From Bradyrhizobium guangxiense (GTDB lineage: Bacteria > Pseudomonadota > Alphaproteobacteria > Rhizobiales > Xanthobacteraceae), in assembly GCF_004114915.1 (NCBI RefSeq), contig NZ_CP022219.1:402501-466500 (forward strand): a stretch of 64,000 nucleotides of DNA. Direction: 5' to 3'. Shown here in pieces: positions 7,512 to 15,395 of this stretch (position 1 is its first letter; each line of letters begins with the position of its first letter). Under the pieces are notes generated by a model, which did no database searches, had not been told where the DNA came from, and worked only from the letters and a program-made list of their open reading frames with translations. The position numbers were made by a program, and so were the translations under genes.

Positions 7512-8324
7512 CTACTCCGCCAGGAACCTGTTCACCACCTCGCCGAATTCGAGCGGGGCCTGCTCGAACATCCAGTGGCCGGCCTTCGCGATCACCGCCG
7601 TCTCGGCTCCCGCGATATGCTCGGCGAGCACGCGCCACATCACCGACAGGCTCCCGGTGGTGGCGCCGCCGCCGATCAGCAGCGTCGGCGTCCTGATCGC
7701 CTGCGCATCGGTGAGCGTATAGGGCCGGCGCTGCTCGTTGATCTGGCCGAGGAAGGTGAGCGCGTTGTCCCGGAGTTGCTGCTTCGCCGCCGCAGGCACG
7801 CGCCGCCACGAGCCATCACCTTCGATGCCTTCATAGAAGTTCCGCAGCGCGCCCTCGAGGTCGCCGGCGCGGATCATCTCGACCGAGCGGGCGGTGCGGG
7901 CCGCGAGCGGCGGATGTGCGGGCGTGCCTGCCGGCGCCGGCAGGCTAGCATCGAGATCGCCGCCCGGCTCGGCCAGCACCAGTTTTCGCAACAGGTCAGG
8001 CCGCGCCTGCGCCACGCGGAAGGCGATGTGGCCGCCGCGCGAATGGCCCATCAGATCGACAGGTCCGGGCTTCACCTGTTCGATGAAGGCAATCACGTCG
8101 GCGACGTGCTGCGCCATCTTGTAGTCGTCGCCGACGGCGTCCCAATGTTCTGGGAAAAAGTGCCGCAGGCTGACCGCGATCACGCGATGGACTTTGGAGA
8201 GCGGGCCGAGCACCGAATACCAGGTGCGGAAGTCTCCGAGCGTGCCGTGCACGCAGATCAGCGGCGGGGCGCTTCCGACCTCGAGATAGGCCATGTCGTA
8301 ACCGTTGACGCGGAAGCTCTGCAT
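7512..8324 (-). CDS. alpha/beta-fold hydrolase (copy 2 of a tandem pair)
   Basis: Serine hydrolase of 270 residues. The oxyanion segment is HGTLGDFRTW near residue 28, the nucleophile elbow is MGHSRGGH near residue 90, and the catalytic His lies in KAGHWMFEQAP near the C-terminus. The ATG at 8324 follows a GGTGAG site. It lies 17 bases downstream of a paralogous hydrolase on the same strand, with the same opening (MQSxxVNGYDM), so the pair arose by tandem duplication and is co-transcribed. The substrate cannot be read from the sequence. Confidence 0.88.
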   Translation of the reverse strand: MQSFRVNGYDMAYLEVGSAPPLICVHGTLGDFRTWYSVLGPLSKVHRVIAVSLRHFFPEHWDAVGDDYKMAQHVADVIAFIEQVKPGPVDLMGHSRGGHIAFRVAQARPDLLRKLVLAEPGGDLDASLPAPAGTPAHPPLAARTARSVEMIRAGDLEGALRNFYEGIEGDGSWRRVPAAAKQQLRDNALTFLGQINEQRRPYTLTDAQAIRTPTLLIGGGATTGSLSVMWRVLAEHIAGAETAVIAKAGHWMFEQAPLEFGEVVNRFLAE

Positions 8325-8341
8325 GATCAGCTCACCAAGAA

Positions 8342-9160
8342 TCAACCTGCCAAGAAGTCGAGAACGACTTCGGAGAATTTCTGCGGCGCCTGCTCGAACA
8401 TCGGATGCGTCGCGTTCGGGATGATCGCTGTCTTGGAGTAGGGCACATGCGCCGCGAGCGCATGCAGCACCTTTGGCAGCACGCCCTTGGTCCGCGCGCC
8501 CAGGATGAACAGCGTCGGCATCTTGATGGCCTCCGCGTCCGCCTTCGAGAACGGCGGGCGGGTGTCGCGAACCTGGCCGATCAGCGTAAAGGCGTTGTCG
8601 CGCAAATTCTGCTTCACCATTGCCGGCAGCCGCGGCCAGGTGCCGGCGCCCTCCAGCGTGTCGACGAAGACGGCAAGACCGCCGTCGACATCGCCGGCCG
8701 CGATCTTCTCGGCCGAGGCGGTGAAGCGCGCCAGCAACGGCGAGGGGCCCCCGACACAATCAGGATCGAGGCTCGCATCGAGCTCGCCGCCGGGCTCCGC
8801 CAGCACGAGCCGCCGCAGCAGATCGGGACGCTGCTGAGCGGCGCGGAAGCAGATGTGCCCGCCGCGGGAATGGCCCATCAAATCGACCGGGCCGAGGTCG
8901 AGCTTCTCGATGAAGGCGGTGACGTCCTGGACATGCTGGGCGATCGAATAGCTGTCGCCGACCCCATCCCATTTTTCCGGGAAGAAGTGGCGCAGGCTGA
9001 CGGCGATCACCCGATGCCGCTGCGTCAGCGGCCCGAGCACGCAGCCCCAGACGCGGAAGTCGTTCAGCGAGCCGTGCACGCAGACCAGCGGCGGCCGGCC
9101 CCTGTCTTCGCCCACGTCGAGATAGGGCATGTCGTAACCGTTGACGTAGAGGCTTTGCAT
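8342..9160 (-). CDS. alpha/beta-fold hydrolase (copy 1 of a tandem pair)
   Basis: Serine hydrolase of 272 residues and promoter-proximal gene of the pair. It shows HGSLNDFRVW, the nucleophile motif MGHSRGGH, and a C-terminal His in NATHPMFEQAP. It is clearly homologous along its whole length to the next gene at 7512. It is divergent from the alkyltransferase gene at 9296, with 135 bases between them that would hold both promoters. The family is certain but the substrate is unknown. Confidence 0.88.
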   Translation of the reverse strand: MQSLYVNGYDMPYLDVGEDRGRPPLVCVHGSLNDFRVWGCVLGPLTQRHRVIAVSLRHFFPEKWDGVGDSYSIAQHVQDVTAFIEKLDLGPVDLMGHSRGGHICFRAAQQRPDLLRRLVLAEPGGELDASLDPDCVGGPSPLLARFTASAEKIAAGDVDGGLAVFVDTLEGAGTWPRLPAMVKQNLRDNAFTLIGQVRDTRPPFSKADAEAIKMPTLFILGARTKGVLPKVLHALAAHVPYSKTAIIPNATHPMFEQAPQKFSEVVLDFLAG

Positions 9161-9295
9161 TCAGGACTCGCGGGACGGGCGGAACTCCGGTGCAAGATTC
9201 CCGGAAACCGGGTGGATCGCAACTATTTCCAAGCCTAGATTTAGGCCGAGAGCACATTGGGGGCATGCGACGAGGACGCAAGCGGGAAACAAGCC

Positions 9296-9838
9296 ATGAC
9301 CGACCAGCATTTTGCCCTGTTCGATACCAAGATCGGCCTTTGCGCCATCGCGTGGGGTCCGCGCGGCATCAACGGCACGCAGCTGCCGATGGGCGGCGAG
9401 CAGAAGATCCGCACCCGCATCAGCCAGCGCCATGCCGACGCCACCGAAGCCGAGCCGACCGCCGAGGTGCGAGAGGCGATCGACCGCATGACAAGACTGC
9501 TGGCGGGCGAGCCGGATGATCTCACCGACATCCCGCTCGACCTCGATGGCGTGCCCGAGTTCAATCGCGGCGTCTACGAGATCGCGCGCGCCATCCCGCC
9601 CGGCAAGACCATCACCTATGGCGATATCGCAAAACAGCTCGGCGGCGTCCAGCTGTCGCGCGACGTCGGCCAGGCGCTCGGCCGCAACCCGTGCCCGATC
9701 GTGGTGCCCTGCCATCGCGTGCTCGCCGCCGGCAACAAGCCCGGCGGTTTCTCGGCCAACGGCGGCGTGGTCACCAAGCTGAAGATGCTGGAGATCGAAG
9801 GCGCACTGGTGAACCACACGCCGAGTTTGTTCGATTGA
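9296..9838 (+). CDS. ogt: methylated-DNA--[protein]-cysteine S-methyltransferase
   Basis: DNA repair protein of 180 residues that moves alkyl groups from O6-alkylguanine to its own cysteine. The active-site motif is VVPCHRVL at about residue 139-146, preceded by the helix-turn-helix DNA-binding region (GKTITYGDIAKQLGGVQLSRDVGQALGRNP). The C-terminal GGFSANGGVVTKLKMLEIEGA completes the family signature. The length matches Ogt-type enzymes without the AdaA domain. The ATG at 9296 is preferred over an upstream in-frame start, because homology begins with the short beta-rich lead DQHFALFDTKIGLCAIAWG. Confidence 0.9.
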   Translation: MTDQHFALFDTKIGLCAIAWGPRGINGTQLPMGGEQKIRTRISQRHADATEAEPTAEVREAIDRMTRLLAGEPDDLTDIPLDLDGVPEFNRGVYEIARAIPPGKTITYGDIAKQLGGVQLSRDVGQALGRNPCPIVVPCHRVLAAGNKPGGFSANGGVVTKLKMLEIEGALVNHTPSLFD

Positions 9839-9848
9839 GGGCTCTCGA

Positions 9849-9870
9849 ACCCTCCCCTGGAGGGGAGGGT
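9849..9870. repeat. CCCTCCCC-type palindrome, family B
   Basis: ACCCTCCCC-TGGA-GGGGAGGGT forms a perfect 9-bp stem between the convergent alkyltransferase and acyl-CoA ligase genes. Longer relatives are at 14372-14511 and 60414-60438. It may serve as a terminator for both genes. Confidence 0.65.
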
Positions 9871-9883
9871 AAGAAAGAGCGCC

Positions 9884-11428
9884 TTAAATCTTCACCGTCG
9901 TCTTCGGCCAATACTTATCGCGCAGATGCCGCTTCACCAGCTTGCCGGTGGGCGTGCGCGGCAGCTCGGCTTCGAAATCGATCGAGCGCGGGCACTTGAT
10001 GGCGGAGAGCCGGCCCTTGCAATAGGCAATCAGATCGGCCTCCAGCGCCCTGCCGGCGCGGCTCATGTCGTGCGGCTGCACCACCGCCTTGACCTCTTCG
10101 CCCATCTCCTCGTTCGGGACGCCGAACACCGCGACGTCGGCGACATCGGGGTGGGTGATCAGCACGTCCTCGGTCTCCTGCGGGTAGATGTTCACGCCGC
10201 CGGAGATGATCATGTAGGACTTGCGGTCGGTGAGGTAGAGGAAGCCGTCCTTGTCGAGATAGCCGACATCACCGAGCGTCGACCAGCCCTTGGCGTTGTA
10301 GGCCTTCTTCGTTTTCTCGGGATCGTTGTGATAGGTGAACGCGGGCGCGTCGGCGAAATAAACGGTGCCGATCTCGCCGACCGGCTGCTCCTCGTCGTTC
10401 TCGTCGAGAATCTTGATCTTGCCGACCACGGCGCGGCCGACGCTGCCGCGGTGCTCCAGCCATTGTTGCGAGTTGCAGACGGTGACGCCGTTGCCTTCCG
10501 AGCCGGCGTAATACTCGATCAGGATCGGCCCCCACCATTCGATCATCTTCGCCTTGACGTCGATGGGGCAGGGCGCGGCGGCGTGGATCGCGCCTCTCAG
10601 CGTGGAAACGTTGTATTTGGTGCGGACCTCGTCCGGCAGCTTCAGCATGCGCACGAACATGGTCGGCACCAGCTGCGATTGCGTCACCTTGTATCTCTCG
10701 ACCAGCTTCAAGAACTCTTCGGCGTCGAAGTGCTCCATGATGATGGAGGTGCCGCCGAGCACGATCGCCATCATGTTGAAGCGCAGGGGCGCCGCGTGAT
10801 AGAGCGGCGCTGGTGATAGGTAAGTGCTCTCCGCGTTCATGCCGCACATGTCGGCGCAAAGCACACGCAGGAAGGCGTTCGGCACGTCGATCCTGTTGCC
10901 TTCGAAAGCCTTCTTGATTCCCTTCGGGCGGCCGGTGGTGCCGGACGAATACAGCATGTCGTAGCCGGCAACCTCGTCCGCGATCGGCGTCGTCGGCTGC
11001 GCGGCGGCTTCCTTGTCGTAGGAGCGGAAGCCGGGCAGAGGGTCGTCCATCATGTAGAAGATCGGCTCGCTTGGCGTGCCCTTGATCAGGGCCTTGATCT
11101 GGTCGGCGCATTTCGGCGTCGTGATCACGACCTTGGCGCCGCAATCGGCGATGATGTAGTCGATCTCGTCCTGCTTCAGGTAGCGGCTGATCGCGGTGTA
11201 ATAGAGCCCGCTGCGCTGTGCGGCCCAGCAGATCTCCATGAAGGCGAGGCGGTTCTCCATCAACAGCGCGATGTGGTCGCCGGCCTTGAGCCCGAGAGAG
11301 CGGAACAGCTGTGCGCCCTGGTTCGAGAGCTCGTCGAGCTCGCGATAGGTAATCGCCTTGCCGGTTCCGGCCATCCGGTAGGCGATCTTGTCGGGCGTCG
11401 TCTTTGCTTGGATGGAGGGGTGGGTCAT
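9884..11428 (-). CDS. acyl-CoA synthetase (AMP-forming)
   Basis: ANL-superfamily ligase of 514 residues that activates a carboxylic acid to its CoA thioester through an acyl-adenylate. The P-loop-like motif is YSSGTTGRPKGIKKAF near residue 160, the A5 region is YYAGSEGNGVT near 304, and the A7-A8 region is GWSTLGDVGYLDKDGFLYLTDRKSYMIISGGVNIYPQE. The C-terminal lysine motif is PRTPTGKLVKRHL. The ATG at 11428 follows GAGGAAG. It lies 117 bases beyond the stop codon of the thiolase gene on the same strand and is probably part of the same acyl-degradation unit. The chain length or aromatic nature of the substrate is unknown. Confidence 0.9.
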   Translation of the reverse strand: MTHPSIQAKTTPDKIAYRMAGTGKAITYRELDELSNQGAQLFRSLGLKAGDHIALLMENRLAFMEICWAAQRSGLYYTAISRYLKQDEIDYIIADCGAKVVITTPKCADQIKALIKGTPSEPIFYMMDDPLPGFRSYDKEAAAQPTTPIADEVAGYDMLYSSGTTGRPKGIKKAFEGNRIDVPNAFLRVLCADMCGMNAESTYLSPAPLYHAAPLRFNMMAIVLGGTSIIMEHFDAEEFLKLVERYKVTQSQLVPTMFVRMLKLPDEVRTKYNVSTLRGAIHAAAPCPIDVKAKMIEWWGPILIEYYAGSEGNGVTVCNSQQWLEHRGSVGRAVVGKIKILDENDEEQPVGEIGTVYFADAPAFTYHNDPEKTKKAYNAKGWSTLGDVGYLDKDGFLYLTDRKSYMIISGGVNIYPQETEDVLITHPDVADVAVFGVPNEEMGEEVKAVVQPHDMSRAGRALEADLIAYCKGRLSAIKCPRSIDFEAELPRTPTGKLVKRHLRDKYWPKTTVKI

Positions 11429-11545
11429 GGCGCTTCCTCAAAATGCGATTGGCGGGTAGCGAATGGCGAATAGGGAAGAAGGGCAAACCGCTCTTCGCCT
11501 ATTCACCATCCGCTCCCCGCCGCGCACTACTCGCTTTTGTTCTTC

Positions 11546-12718
11546 TTACAGTCGTTCGACAATCGTCACGTTGGCCATGCCGCCGCCCTCGCACATGGTC
11601 TGCAGGCCATAGCGCTTACCGCGCTGATGCAGGGCATGCACCAGCGTCGTCATCAGCTTGGTGCCGGAGCCGCCGAGCGGATGGCCGAGCGCGATGGCGC
11701 CACCGTTGACGTTGAGACGCTCGGGATCGGCGCCGGTAGTCTTCAGCCAAGCGGTCGGCACCGAGGCGAAGGCCTCGTTGACCTCGAATAGGTCGATGTC
11801 GTCGATCTTCATGCCGGCCTTCTCCAGCGCACGCTTGGTGGCGTGCAAGGGAGCATCGAGCATGATCACGGGATCGCCGCCCATCATGGTCATGTGATGG
11901 ACGCGCGCCAGCGGCTTGACGCCGAGCTGCTTCAGGCCTTTCTCGTTCACGACCATGACGCCGGAGGCGCCGTCGCAGATCTGGCTGGCGCTGGCCGCGG
12001 TCAGCTTGCCGTTCTCGGCGATCAGCTTGACGCCCTTGATGCCGTCGAGCGTGACATCGAAGCGGATGCCTTCGTCGATGTGGTGGGTGTCCTTGCTGCC
12101 GTCGGCACGGGTGATGTCGAGCGGCACGATCTCCTGCTTGAAGTGGCCGGCCTGTGTTGCCGCGATCGCGCGCTGATGGCTGTCGTAGGAGTACTGGTCG
12201 AGCTCGTCCTTGGAGAGCCCGTACCTTTCGGCCATCATCTCCGCGCCGGTGAACTGGCTGAACACGATGTTGGGATACTTCTTCTCGATGCCCGGGCTCT
12301 TGTAATTGCCAAAGCCGTTCTTGGCCGGAAGCTGGGATGACAGACCCATCGGCACGCGCGTCATCGACTCCACGCCGGCGGCGATCACGACATCCATCGC
12401 GCCGGACATCACGGCTTGTGCGGCGAAGTGCAGCGCCTGCTGCGAGGAGCCGCACTGGCGGTCGATCGAGGTGCCCGGCACGCTCTCCGGCAGTTTCGAC
12501 GCCATGACCGCGTTGCGCGCGACGTTGTTGGACTGCTCGCCGACCTGCATCACGCAGCCCATGATCACATCCTCGACCAGTGCCGGATCGACCTTGGTGC
12601 GGTCGACCAGCTCGTCCAGCACCTTCGCGGCGAGATCGGCCGGATGCCAGCCGGCGAGGCGGCCCCCCTTGCGCCCGCCGGCGGTACGCGCAGCGGCGAC
12701 GATATAAGCCTCGGCCAT
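11546..12718 (-). CDS. acetyl-CoA C-acyltransferase (thiolase)
   Basis: Thiolase of 390 residues, performing the last, thiolytic step of beta-oxidation (or the reverse condensation). The acylated cysteine lies in SIDRQCGSSQQAL at about residue 88. The distal motifs NVNGGAIALGHPLGGSGTK and CEGGGMANVTIVERL supply the catalytic His and second Cys. An AGGGAGA site precedes the ATG at 12718. The gene is divergent from a TetR regulator, with an imperfect 20-bp palindrome between them. The surrounding ligase, hydratase and dehydrogenases support a degradative role. Confidence 0.92.
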   Translation of the reverse strand: MAEAYIVAAARTAGGRKGGRLAGWHPADLAAKVLDELVDRTKVDPALVEDVIMGCVMQVGEQSNNVARNAVMASKLPESVPGTSIDRQCGSSQQALHFAAQAVMSGAMDVVIAAGVESMTRVPMGLSSQLPAKNGFGNYKSPGIEKKYPNIVFSQFTGAEMMAERYGLSKDELDQYSYDSHQRAIAATQAGHFKQEIVPLDITRADGSKDTHHIDEGIRFDVTLDGIKGVKLIAENGKLTAASASQICDGASGVMVVNEKGLKQLGVKPLARVHHMTMMGGDPVIMLDAPLHATKRALEKAGMKIDDIDLFEVNEAFASVPTAWLKTTGADPERLNVNGGAIALGHPLGGSGTKLMTTLVHALHQRGKRYGLQTMCEGGGMANVTIVERL

Positions 12719-12787
12719 GTCGGTTTCTCCCTGAATTCTTGAATGGGTTGGTTGTCGGGGACGGATTTAAGGGACGGGAGATCGTTT

Positions 12788-12807
12788 AGTCAATCGATCA
12801 ATTAACT
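12788..12807. promoter_or_regulatory. imperfect 20-bp inverted repeat, probable TetR-type operator
   Basis: AGTCAATCGATCAATTAACT matches its own reverse complement at 16 of 20 positions. It lies between the divergent thiolase (start 12718) and TetR (start 12872) genes, where a self- and neighbour-regulating TetR dimer would bind. Binding is inference. Confidence 0.55.
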
Positions 12808-12871
12808 CTTGTGATGAGGCGCTGCTTGCGCTTATCTGCGCCCCGCTTCCAGCGGCCAAACAGGGATCTCC

Positions 12872-13531
12872 GTGGCTACCAGCGTACCGAACAGGCTTCC
12901 CAGCGGAAAGAATTCCACGGCGGAGAAATTGCTGGTGGCCGCGAGCGAGCTGATGATCGAGCGCTCCTCGATCGAGATTTCGCTCTCCGATATCGCGCAA
13001 AAATCGGGCGCCAACGCCGCGCTGGTCAAATATCACTTCGGCAACAAGGACGGCCTCTTGCTGGCGCTGCTGGCGCGGGATGCCGCGACCGAGATGTCCA
13101 ATCTCGAATATCTGCTGGCGCAGCCGATCACGTCGACGGCGAAACTGAAGCTGCACATCGCCGGCATCATCCGCGCCTATCACCGGTTCCCGTACATGAA
13201 CCGGCTGATCCACTATCTGCTGCACGAAACCACCGCGAGCTCTGCCGACGAAGTTTCGAAATTTTTCGTTGCGCCGCTACTGGACTTCCACCGCCGCCTC
13301 CTGGCTGAAGGCGTCAGCCGCGGTGAATTCCGCCCGACCGATCCGGTGCTGTTCTACACCAGCCTGATCGGTGCCTGCGATCATCTGTTCTTCGGCCGGC
13401 ACGCGATGTCCCGCGCCACTGGCGTTGGCCCGGTCAACGACGATGTCTGCCGGCAATACATCAAGCACATGGAAACGCTGATCTGCGGCGGCATCCTCAC
13501 GCAAGCCGGGGAAGCCGCTGCGGCCGGATAG
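12872..13531 (+). CDS. TetR/AcrR-family transcriptional regulator
   Basis: Regulator of 219 residues with a GTG start preceded by AGGGA. Residues 15-65 contain the TetR helix-turn-helix (TAEKLLVAASELMIERSSIEISLSDIAQKSGANAALVKYHFGNKDGLLLALL), here quoted only by its span and its end motif VKYHFGNKDGLL. The remaining helical domain would bind an acyl-CoA or related ligand. It is divergent from the thiolase gene and just upstream of the SDR, hydratase, ligase and acyl-CoA dehydrogenase genes on the same strand, so it is the likely local regulator of the 10-22 kb catabolic block. Confidence 0.88.
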   Translation: MATSVPNRLPSGKNSTAEKLLVAASELMIERSSIEISLSDIAQKSGANAALVKYHFGNKDGLLLALLARDAATEMSNLEYLLAQPITSTAKLKLHIAGIIRAYHRFPYMNRLIHYLLHETTASSADEVSKFFVAPLLDFHRRLLAEGVSRGEFRPTDPVLFYTSLIGACDHLFFGRHAMSRATGVGPVNDDVCRQYIKHMETLICGGILTQAGEAAAAG

Positions 13532-13598
13532 TCCGGCCGATCGTTCACAAGTCTAGAGAAGAAACGCCCAAGGAAAAGGCAGAGGAAAGGTACAAGCA

Positions 13599-14357
13599 AT
13601 GCAGTTGAAAGACGCAGCCGTTCTCATCACCGGCGGTGGTTCTGGCCTTGGTGCCGCGACCGCCCGCGCCATGGCTGCCAAGGGCGCCAAGATCGGCGTG
13701 ATCGATCAGAGCAAGGAAAACGCCGAGAAGGTCGCCGCCGAAGTGAAGGGCGTGGCGCTGCATGCCGACGTCACCAGCGAAGAGCAGATCAAGGCGGCGA
13801 TCGCCAAGGCAGAAGCCGCGCACGGTGTCGCGCGCGTCCTGATGAACTGCGCCGGCATCGGCGGCTCGCAGCGCATCGTCGGCCGCGATGGCGTATACCC
13901 GCTCGAAAAGTTCGCGCGCATCATCAACGTCAACCTGATCGGCACGTTCAACTGCCTGCGGCTGTTCGCCGAGCGCCTCGTCACGATCGAACCCGTCGGC
14001 GAAGAGCGCGGCGTCATCATCAACACGGCGTCGGTCGCGGCCTACGAAGGCCAGATCGGCCAGATCGCCTATTCGGCCTCGAAGGGCGGCGTTGTCGGCC
14101 TGACCCTGCCGGCCGCGCGCGATCTCGCCAGCCAGAAGATCCGCGTCAACACCATCGCGCCCGGCCTGTTCTTCACCCCGCTGCTGATGGGCCTGAACGA
14201 AGAGGCCCGCAAGAGCCTGGGCGCCCAGGTGCCGCATCCTTCACGCCTCGGCGATGCCAACGAATACGGTATGCTCGCGGTGCACATCGTCGAGAACCCG
14301 ATGCTGAATGGCGAGACCATCCGCCTCGACGGCGCCATCCGCATGGCGCCAAGGTAG
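13599..14357 (+). CDS. SDR-family 3-hydroxyacyl-CoA dehydrogenase-like protein
   Basis: Short-chain dehydrogenase of 252 residues. The NAD-binding motif is TGGGSGLGAATARAM at residues 11-25, NCAG lies near residue 85, and the catalytic Tyr-x-x-x-Lys is in YSASKGGVVGL near residue 160. The C-terminal half (INTASVAAYEGQIGQ, PGLFFTPLL) resembles the HSD10 type that oxidises 3-hydroxyacyl-CoA. A GAGGAAAGG site precedes the ATG. It lies between the TetR regulator and an enoyl-CoA hydratase, matching the third step of beta-oxidation. Confidence 0.88.
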   Translation: MQLKDAAVLITGGGSGLGAATARAMAAKGAKIGVIDQSKENAEKVAAEVKGVALHADVTSEEQIKAAIAKAEAAHGVARVLMNCAGIGGSQRIVGRDGVYPLEKFARIINVNLIGTFNCLRLFAERLVTIEPVGEERGVIINTASVAAYEGQIGQIAYSASKGGVVGLTLPAARDLASQKIRVNTIAPGLFFTPLLMGLNEEARKSLGAQVPHPSRLGDANEYGMLAVHIVENPMLNGETIRLDGAIRMAPR

Positions 14358-14371
14358 ACGACGCTCTTTTT

Positions 14372-14511
14372 ACCCTCCCCTGGAGGGGGAGGGTCGGCGC
14401 GAAGCGCCGGGGTGGGGTGATCTCTCCACTCGGCCAGTGTGGGCGAGGTGAGACCGTCACCCCACCCCGCTCGCGCTGCGCGCGATCGCCCCTCCCCCTG
14501 CAGGGGAGGGT
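14372..14511. repeat. long family B palindromic element
   Basis: This element is bounded by ACCCTCCCCTGGAGGGGGAG and CTCCCCCTGCAGGGGAGGGT, with inner arms GGGGTGGGGTGA and TCACCCCACCCC. Folded, it gives one long interrupted hairpin between the SDR and enoyl-CoA hydratase genes. Shorter relatives are at 9849 and 60414. Confidence 0.75.
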
Positions 14512-14545
14512 GGCAGTTCGGCTCACGACTGATGTGCGAGGCCCC

Positions 14546-15352
14546 ATGTCCCAACCGCTGCTGATCGAGCATGACGACGGCGTCGACCGGGTGACGCTCA
14601 ATCGGCCTGACAGCCTCAACGCGCTCGATCCGGCGCTGATCGATGCGCTCAACGTCTATTTCCAGGGCCTGCAGCGTAACCGCGACACCCGCGTCGTGGT
14701 CCTGAAGGGCGCCGGCAGGAATTTCTGCGCGGGCCTCGATCTCAAGGCCGCGATGGCTCGCCGGGCCGGGCAGCAGGAACCTCCCGGCGTCACGGAGTCG
14801 CTGGATTCGCAGCGCCGCATCGCCGACATCGTGATGCTGATGCGGCGTTGCCCGCAGCCGATCCTGGCGCTGGTGCAGGGCGCAGCCGCCGGCGGCGGCT
14901 TTGCGCTGGCGCTTGCCTCCGACATCCGTATCGCAACCAAGTCGGCGCGGATGAACTGCGCCTTCATCAAGCTCGGCCTCGGCGGTTGCGACATCGGCAC
15001 CAGCTATTTTCTGCCGCGCCTCGTCGGCGTGTCCGTCGCGTCCGAGTTGATCCTCACCGGACGCTTCATCGGCGCCGAGCGCGCGCTCGCGGTCGGCCTC
15101 GTCTCGGAGGTCGTGGACGAGGACAAGCTCGACGCGGCGGCCGAGCCCTATGTCGAGGCGATGATGACGGCTTCGCCCGTGGGGCTGCGGCTGTCCAAGG
15201 AATGCCTCAACATGAGCGTCGATGCGGGGTCGCTGGAAGCGGCGATCGCGATGGAGGATCGCAATCAGGTTCTGTGCAGCCGCTCCGAGGAATTTTCGGA
15301 AGGCATCAGGGCCTTCCTTGAGAAGCGAAAGCCTGTCTATATCAAGCGCTGA
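14546..15352 (+). CDS. enoyl-CoA hydratase/isomerase family protein
   Basis: Crotonase-fold enzyme of 268 residues that hydrates or isomerises an enoyl-CoA. The oxyanion hole is seen as GAGRNFCAGLDLKAAM near residue 55 and QGAAAGGGFALALASDIRIA near residue 110. The ATG at 14546 is chosen because the sequence upstream is the family B repeat. An amino-terminal DRVTLNRPDSLNALDPALID is the usual crotonase lead. It sits between the SDR dehydrogenase and the feruloyl-CoA-synthetase-like ligase on the same strand, so it probably acts in the same acyl-CoA pathway. Confidence 0.9.
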   Translation: MSQPLLIEHDDGVDRVTLNRPDSLNALDPALIDALNVYFQGLQRNRDTRVVVLKGAGRNFCAGLDLKAAMARRAGQQEPPGVTESLDSQRRIADIVMLMRRCPQPILALVQGAAAGGGFALALASDIRIATKSARMNCAFIKLGLGGCDIGTSYFLPRLVGVSVASELILTGRFIGAERALAVGLVSEVVDEDKLDAAAEPYVEAMMTASPVGLRLSKECLNMSVDAGSLEAAIAMEDRNQVLCSRSEEFSEGIRAFLEKRKPVYIKR

Positions 15353-15395
15353 ACGAGAACGATCCGTAAAGGACAGTAATTCCGGGAGACGCAAA

